Below are positions 59,177-64,000 of a stretch of DNA of 64,000 nucleotides, in pieces. Both the position numbers and the translations under genes were made by a program. Numbering within the stretch: position 1 is the stretch's first letter; every line of letters starts with the position of its first letter. The notes beneath the pieces were generated by a model. It worked only from the letters and a program-made list of their open reading frames with translations. It did no database searches and was not told the DNA's origin. Origin of the DNA: Neocallimastix lanati (nom. inval.) (taxonomy: Eukaryota; Neocallimastigomycota; Neocallimastigomycetes; Neocallimastigales; Neocallimastigaceae); the NCBI GenBank assembly GCA_016946835.1, contig JACVTC010000002.1, positions 582,001 to 646,000 on the forward strand. Direction: 5' to 3'.

Positions 59177-59310
59177 AATTAAAAATTACAAAAGAAACAA
59201 TTGCATTCTTTTTATTATAAAAAATTGTTAAATACTATTTTGAATAAAAAAATAGGTTTATTAATATTTATATAATGAAATGAAAAAAAAAAATAACATC
59301 TTGAAATAAA
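58560..59310 (+). repeat. R-unit copy 11 (heavily decayed)
   Basis: Only the TATATTACTATATTATGATATG motif (59079-59104), TTAAATACTATTTTGAATAA at about 59226 and a few spacing features are kept. Poly-A tracts of 20-36 bases interrupt it. Confidence 0.45.
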
Positions 59311-59382
59311 AAGTTATGAGATGCTATTTCAGAATTAAAATAGGAAAAATAAATAAATAAATAAAAAACAAATGAATCTTAA

Positions 59383-59472
59383 AATTTTTTAGTTGTTATT
59401 TTTTATAATTTCGTGTATAACATAAACTTTTTTAGTTGTTATTTTTATAATTTTGTGTATAACATAAAATTT
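59383..59472. repeat. Roughly 43-bp tandem duplication
   Basis: TTTTTTAGTTGTTATTTTT followed by ATAATTTCGTGTATAACATA (second copy TTTGTG) twice in tandem. Confidence 0.85.
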
Positions 59473-59589
59473 TTTATAAATTAAATGTTATAATAAAGTA
59501 TTAATATTTTTTTATTATTTTTATATATATATTTATATATATATAAATAGAACTTCTTTTATACATGAATAATATAGATTTTAATATTA

Positions 59590-59596
59590 AAAAAAA

Positions 59597-59638
<42 letters not shown>
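59590..59638. repeat. Poly-A tract of about 48 bases
   Basis: Long A homopolymer. Similar tracts at 54975-55024 and 55755-55794. Confidence 0.9.
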
Positions 59639-59639
<1 letters not shown>

Positions 59640-59949
59640 ATAAATATGATATTAATTATATTATATATTTATTAATAAAATTAGATTAGTAGTTTTTTAG
59701 TGTAGTTTGTAGTTTAATGAAATATATTAAAGTTTTAAATTAATGAATTTCATTAAGTGGTTGATCCATAAAATCAAAAAAAAAATTATAAAAAATTCAA
59801 AACTTTAATTTTGGTATATTTCAATATGCTATTTAAAAATATTTAAAATAAAATTTCTAAAGAAAAAAAAAAAAAAAAATAATTTTTTTTTTTTAAATAT
59901 TATTAAAACTAATTTTTTAATATTGAGATCGACAAATTAATGGTATTAC

Positions 59950-60345
59950 GTTTGTTAGAAACTCCGCAATCCCCACAAAATACAGAACAGTCGACGAAGT
60001 TGAACTTTGTTTAAAAATAATTGTCAACTAATTGTTTTTATTCCCTATCATTAACTTTAATTTTTTTTCATATATTGAGCGCCCTCCAAGAAGAGCACTC
60101 AATATAAAATAATAAATATTATTATCATAATCCTTTTTTGAATCTAAAGAAACATCCAAGGATTTTTGTTCAATTATTATAGCAAATTTCAAAAAGAGAT
60201 CATCAAGAAAAGATAAGGTACACTAGCACCACAACATGGGCAACATTTAGGTCAATCTTCTAAGACTATTTTTTTTTTTTTAATGGAAATACTAATGTCA
60301 AATTTAGAGCCACACCTAATTCGAGAAATCCAAAAGAATCCTAAT
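59950..60345 (-). pseudogene. LINE C-terminal fragment with internal inversion
   Basis: The minus strand at 60260-60065 reads PKCCPCCGASV, then after a deletion SFLDDLFLKFAIIIEQKSLD, VSLDSKKDYDNNIYYFILSA and LLGGRSIY. It is clearly homologous to the fragment at 35073 but keeps the CxxC pair. At 60000-60060 the following part (TGAACTTTGTTTAAAAATAA, TTGTCAACTA) is instead in plus orientation. 59955-59965 (TTTGTTAGAAAC) returns to minus. The copy therefore underwent a local inversion or snap-back event at about 60063. Stops and frameshifts make it dead. Confidence 0.6.
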
Positions 60346-60371
60346 TGATACTTATTTCATTATTTTCTTAA

Positions 60372-60533
60372 TAAGAAAATAATGGAATAATGGAATAATG
60401 GAATAATAAATAATAAATAATAAATAATAAATAAATAATAATTGAATAATAAATAATAAATAATAAATAAATAATAATTGAATAATAAATAATAAATAAT
60501 CAATAATAAATAATTTTTTTTTTTTTTTTTTTT
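60372..60533. repeat. AATAATGG/AATAAATAAT microsatellite
   Basis: (AATAATGG)n passes into (AATAAAT)n with a repeated AATAATAATTGAATAATAAA segment, then poly-T. Confidence 0.9.
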
Positions 60534-60655
60534 TATAGCCTCAATTATTGCGAACTTTAATTTTTATTTATTTATTCTTATATAAAATACATGAATACTT
60601 TTAATTTTAATAAAAAATAAAAAAAAAAACACAGAATTAATAAAATAAATAAATA

Positions 60656-60844
60656 TTATATTTGACCAATTTGAACATAATAATAAATTTTGAATTGGTC
60701 TATCTGAAAGAAATTATGGTCTTCTCCTTCAGAGGCATTGGCCCTGCTAGCCTGTCTTACTGCATTTTCAGCATTGACACTCCTGGTTAGTTTGCGCTTA
60801 TACCTTCGGAATAGTAACCCTTGCCGAGTACTAGCTCGAGGCAT
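60656..60844 (-). CDS. Basic short ORF (62 aa), MPRASTRQ family, probable transposon fragment
   Basis: ATG at 60844. Reads MPRASTRQGLLFRRYKRKL, then TRSVNAENAVRQASRANASE and GEDHNFFQIDQFKIYYYVQI to TAA. It is strongly basic in the first half and acidic at EGED. The frame is still open upstream of the ATG without an earlier ATG (LVIIQKRHFLVRSAALFTEI), and that stretch is also similar in the copy at 2863-2941, so coding may once have extended 5'. The last 15 residues differ from the other copy. A DNA-binding N-terminus of a transposase is one possibility. No motif allows a firm call. Confidence 0.4.
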   Translation of the reverse strand: MPRASTRQGLLFRRYKRKLTRSVNAENAVRQASRANASEGEDHNFFQIDQFKIYYYVQIGQI

Positions 60845-60949
60845 AATTTCTGTAAAGAGAGCCGCAGATCGCACCAAGAAATGGCGTTTTTGAATAATCA
60901 CCAGAAATGATTTGGTTCTTAAACAAAATATTTCATTCCTTTTTATAAT

Positions 60950-61210
60950 TTAAATCTATTATGTCTGCATCTCTTCCACCAAGAAAAAAGTTATATAATT
61001 GGTACCACGTCACATATATATTTACGCACTCATTATTCAGAAAATTACTTAAATTACCACGATTTTCACCAATTGAACTATTCACTAAATTAGAAGTAAC
61101 GATATTATAATTTTCACTATTACTAATATTAATAATTATATTTTCATTATCAAATCTACAAAATAAGCACTTTATATTTTATCCAGCATACTTGAATTGA
61201 CTAACGAATG
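60950..61210 (-). pseudogene. Second LINE-type C-terminal remnant
   Basis: The minus strand reads IKCLFCRFDNENIIINISNS, then ENYNIVTSNLVNSSIGENRG, NLSNFLNNECVNIYVTWYQL and YNF. A one-base shift then gives FLGGRDADIID. A CxxC followed by a spacer, an aromatic segment and L-G-G-R matches the order in the LINE ends at 35073 and 60065. Upstream of CLFC is a stop, so only the finger and tail remain. It is a different subfamily from the other pieces. Moderate to low certainty. Confidence 0.35.
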
Positions 61211-61345
61211 ATCAATATCAATAATAAATAATTAAATAATAAATAATAAATAATAAATAATAAATAATAAATAATAAATAATATTTAATATTTAATTAAA
61301 TAATAAATTATTAAATAATAAATAATTAATAATAATTAAATAATA
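61211..61345. repeat. AATAAATAAT microsatellite
   Basis: (AATAAAT)n with AATTAAAT variants. Confidence 0.9.
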
Positions 61346-61844
61346 AATAGTATATTTTAAATAAAAATTAGAATTTTAAAAAAATTTCTAAATATAATCC
61401 CATATTATCAAAATTAATAAATAAATTTTTAAACAATTTAAAAATTCCATAAATAAATAATTCAAAATAGTTTTAAAAATGTTATTTTTTAATATTTTAT
61501 TTTTTATTTAATATTTTTTTTTTATTACCTTTTTATTTTATTTTTTTTTTTTTTGTGATAAAAAAATTTGATTGATTGATGTTACTTTTTTTGTTATTTA
61601 TTTTATTATATTATATTTTATTATATTTTATTTATTTTTTGACATTTTTGTTTTTAAGTTATGTTTTAGACGAGTAATTATATATTATTGTGATAATTTT
61701 TTAATATATTATATAATTAAATTAAATCAATTTATTTACATAAAAATATTAATAAAATTAGTAAACGCGCTTGTAATATACACAATGTAAATTCGGGTAT
61801 ATACTTTTTTTTTTTTTATTTTGAATAAAAAAAAAATAAAGATA
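61346..61844. other. AT-rich spacer downstream of the SPFH gene
   Basis: No gene. AAACGCGCTTGTAATATACA (61763) and ATTCGGGTATATAC (61791) are isolated C+G-bearing strings, possibly 3' UTR. Confidence 0.5.
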
Positions 61845-61850
61845 TTTATT
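61845..61850 (-). terminator. Polyadenylation signal of the SPFH gene
   Basis: AATAAA on the minus strand a few bases after the TAA stop, followed by T/A-rich sequence. It is a consensus match, but common by chance in this composition. Confidence 0.4.
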
Positions 61851-61854
61851 CTTC

Positions 61855-62688
61855 TTAATTTCCCTTTTTATCATCTTTAAGGGCACTAGTATTAATAAAT
61901 GAGCTCATATCAAACAAGGCAGAACCACCAGAAGTAACAGAAGGAAGTTTACCATCCCACTTTTCAACAAATTCCATCATAATTATCTTATCAGTTAATT
62001 GTTGATTCTTAAGTTGATAAGCTTGTGATTCAGCTTTAGCTTTTTCAATAGTTTGAGAAGCTTCAACCTTAATTCTTGCAAGATCCTGTTCTGCCTTTAA
62101 AGCTTGTTGTTGAGCAGTTTGCTTTGCTTCAATGGCTTTGTTGAACTCTTCTGAGAAATCAAAATCAATGATATTGAAAACTTCAATATTTAAACCATAA
62201 GGATTAATTTTTTGTGAAATTTCTTTTTCCATTTCTGAAGAAACTACTGCACGTTTGGTGATTAGTTCTTCAGCATTATATTTGGCAGCAACTGACTTTA
62301 AACATTCTTGAATAGCTGGATTAACAATAACATTGTTATAGTCTTTACCAACATTCTTATAGATTTTTGCAGAGAAATCAGTATTTACTCGGTAATTTAC
62401 AGATACCTTTGAAGAAATAGATTGTAAGTCCTTGGAAGCAGCAATAGATTTAACTTCTGTCTTTGTTACTCTGTTATCAATTTCGACAACTTTAGTAATA
62501 AATGGCATCTTTAAGTGAAATCCTTCGTTAAGTACACCATCTGATACTTTACCTAAGGTCACCACAACACCTGTATGACCAGCATCTACTACTGTTATTG
62601 AAAAAACTCCAAGTATTATCACAATAATAGCAACTACAATAGAAATAACGACACTTTTTTTGTTCTTCTTAAAGTCATCGAAATCCAT
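61855..62688 (-). CDS. SPFH/band-7 (prohibitin-like) membrane protein, 277 aa
   Basis: Single exon, ATG at 62688 in A-rich context (CTAATAAA before ATG). Residues 1-12 are polar (MDFDDFKKNKKS). A transmembrane anchor covers about 13-35. The SPFH/band-7 domain runs about 36-200 (VDAGHTGVVVTLGKV, EGFHLKMPFITKVVEIDNRV, SISSKVSVNYRVN, SEMEKEISQKINPYGLNIEV). A Gln/Ala/Glu coiled coil spans about 178-235 (KAIEAKQTAQQQALKAEQDL). The C-terminus EFVEKWDGKLPSVTSGG is typical of bacterial prohibitin-family proteins. These form membrane rings that scaffold proteases and organise lipid domains. It looks more bacterial than like PHB1/PHB2 of mitochondria, lacks introns and has no poly-Asn, so transfer from bacteria is plausible. 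Whether it acts at the plasma membrane, ER or hydrogenosome-like organelles cannot be read from the sequence. Confidence 0.93.
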   Translation of the reverse strand: MDFDDFKKNKKSVVISIVVAIIVIILGVFSITVVDAGHTGVVVTLGKVSDGVLNEGFHLKMPFITKVVEIDNRVTKTEVKSIAASKDLQSISSKVSVNYRVNTDFSAKIYKNVGKDYNNVIVNPAIQECLKSVAAKYNAEELITKRAVVSSEMEKEISQKINPYGLNIEVFNIIDFDFSEEFNKAIEAKQTAQQQALKAEQDLARIKVEASQTIEKAKAESQAYQLKNQQLTDKIIMMEFVEKWDGKLPSVTSGGSALFDMSSFINTSALKDDKKGN

Positions 62689-62826
62689 TTTATTAGTTTT
62701 TTTTTTATTTATTTATAATTTATAAGAGTTTAGTTTTTTATTGTTTATAGTATATATATGTTTTTGTTATAATCGTTTTTTTGTTTTAGTTTTTTTTTTG
62801 CTTTTTAATTTTTAGGAAAAAAAGGG

Positions 62827-62835
62827 CTATTTATA
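62827..62835 (-). promoter_or_regulatory. TATA-like element upstream of the SPFH gene
   Basis: TATAAATAG on the minus strand followed by CCC, about 140 bases before the ATG. It is the only TATA consensus next to G/C bases in this upstream region. Weak evidence in AT-rich DNA. Confidence 0.25.
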
Positions 62836-62851
62836 TTAAATAATAATAATA

Positions 62852-63030
62852 ATAAATGAATGAATTAAATAAATGAATGAATTAAATAAATGAATGAATT
62901 AAATAAATGAATGAATTAAATAAATGAATGAATTAAATAAATGAATGAATTAAATAAATGAATGAATTAAATAAATGAATGAATTAAATAAATGAATGAA
63001 TTAAATAAATGAATGAATTAAATAAATTAA
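62852..63030. repeat. 17-bp minisatellite, about 10 copies
   Basis: Unit ATGAATGAATTAAATAA in near-perfect tandem array. Lies upstream of the SPFH gene. Confidence 0.95.
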
Positions 63031-63130
63031 ATAATTAAAGTTAAGCCAATATAATTAAAAAAATAAATTAATTATATTAAATTATATAAATTAAAAAGAA
63101 AAAAGAAAAAAAATGAATACATTGTACAAC

Positions 63131-63132
<2 letters not shown>

Positions 63133-63167
<35 letters not shown>

Positions 63168-63170
63168 AAC
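63133..63170. repeat. Poly-A tract
   Basis: About 33 A, followed at 63208-63232 by a TA microsatellite and poly-T. Confidence 0.9.
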
Positions 63171-63210
63171 CTCAAAAATTAAGTTATTACAAAACAAAAA
63201 AATTATTAAA

Positions 63211-63241
<31 letters not shown>

Positions 63242-63282
63242 TTTTTCTATTTTCTTATTTTGAACAAAGTATTCAAAACAAA

Positions 63283-63316
63283 AATAAATTATAAATTATA
63301 AATTATAAATTATAAA
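63283..63316. repeat. 9-bp tandem repeat TAAATTATA
   Basis: About four units (AAATTATAAATTATAAATT). Confidence 0.8.
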
Positions 63317-64000
63317 ACCACATGTGCACACATATATAATCTCGAGGAACACAAAAATGATATACAACTCAAAAGTTCGATGTGCTTTTGTTTATTGGGA
63401 TTTATTTATTAAATTTATTAAATTTATTAATTTATTATTTATTTATTTATTTAATTTTATTATTAAAAATTACATATATTTAAAAAGGCTATTTAAACAA
63501 CTTTCTTATACTTTTTAATTACAAACTAACTTCACATTTCTAAGCACGACATAACTTAACTTCACACAACACTCAGAGAAATGCTTTATTTTTATGTTAT
63601 TTAGTTATAATTAACTATTTAATTAATTGTTCTTGTAATTAAAATAAACTATTAATAATTATTATTTAAGGAAATATTTAATAACTATATAAATATAAAT
63701 ATAAAATAATAAGAATATAATTATAACATTGATTTATGCTATAAAATTTATTATTAATTAAATATATAATTAATATATAGAAATCAAGCCACATATTAAA
63801 ATTGTTATAAAATCATTAGATTTAAATTTGATTTATGACATTAATTTATAAATGAATAATAAAAACTATTTTATATATTAATTAAAGTTTGAATATTTCA
63901 TTTTATATCAAAAAAATAATATATAACAATGCGATTAAAATAAAATAAAAACTTTCAACTAACAATTCTCTAACAATTGAATTAAATTTAATATCAAATT
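63317..64000. other. AT-rich right end
   Basis: A more complex stretch at 63317-63410 (CCACATGTGCACACATATAT, CTCGAGGAACACAAAAATGA) and 63530-63590 (AAGCACGACATAACTTAACT). No convincing frame. It may be part of a neighbouring gene outside the window. Confidence 0.4.

Noticed and set aside
1-64000. Telomeric repeats or rRNA genes
   Set aside because: No TTAGGG-type arrays and no conserved rRNA strings seen.

Overview
The window looks like part of a eukaryotic nuclear genome with extremely low GC. Long stretches hold only A/T homopolymers, AAT/TTA microsatellites and AT minisatellites. The coding sequence that can be recognised uses the standard code with TAA/TAG/TGA stops and carries asparagine runs. 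The features fit an early-diverging fungus, most plausibly an anaerobic gut fungus (Neocallimastigomycota): AT extremity, poly-Asn, abundant Ty1/copia elements, and one host-like gene that resembles bacterial SPFH/prohibitin proteins. A dictyostelid or another AT-rich protist is the main alternative. The assignment is inference, not shown directly.

The window is dominated by repeats. Only one convincing host gene is present, an SPFH/band-7 membrane protein at 61855-62688 (-). A small Cys-rich membrane protein at 17560-17793 (+) is a plausible second. From left to right: a 30-bp minisatellite (61-232); a degenerate copy of a dispersed unit called here the R-unit (about 528-4060); a dead Ty3/gypsy integrase (4075-4590); a 4.4-kb DNA element with about 690-bp terminal inverted repeats (7463-11867); two broken Ty1/copia elements (12126-16419); a 264-bp MITE with a 9-bp target duplication (16598-16861); and a copia gag relic between decayed LTRs (21600-22602), into which a structurally intact copia element has inserted (22603-27769).

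From 27.8 to 52.7 kb lies an array of 2.5-2.9 kb R-units. Three copies read + (27.8-35 kb). Four read - (37.7-52.7 kb). Between the two arms are fragments of a LINE-type retrotransposon. A second full-length copia (40221-45317, identical LTRs, two nonsense codons) sits inside the first minus-strand R-unit, and sister R-units show the empty target site. The right end (53-61.4 kb) holds further LINE fragments, a conserved basic-protein fragment also present near 2.9 kb, two degenerate + R-units, and then the SPFH gene.

The copia elements share a primer binding site matching the anticodon stem-loop of tRNA-Lys(CUU), which implies priming by a half-tRNA. They also share an internal copy of the polypurine tract. 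These, with the long-TIR element and the inverted R-unit array, are the most interesting observations. I found no CRISPR array, rRNA, functional tRNA, or operon-like gene cluster.
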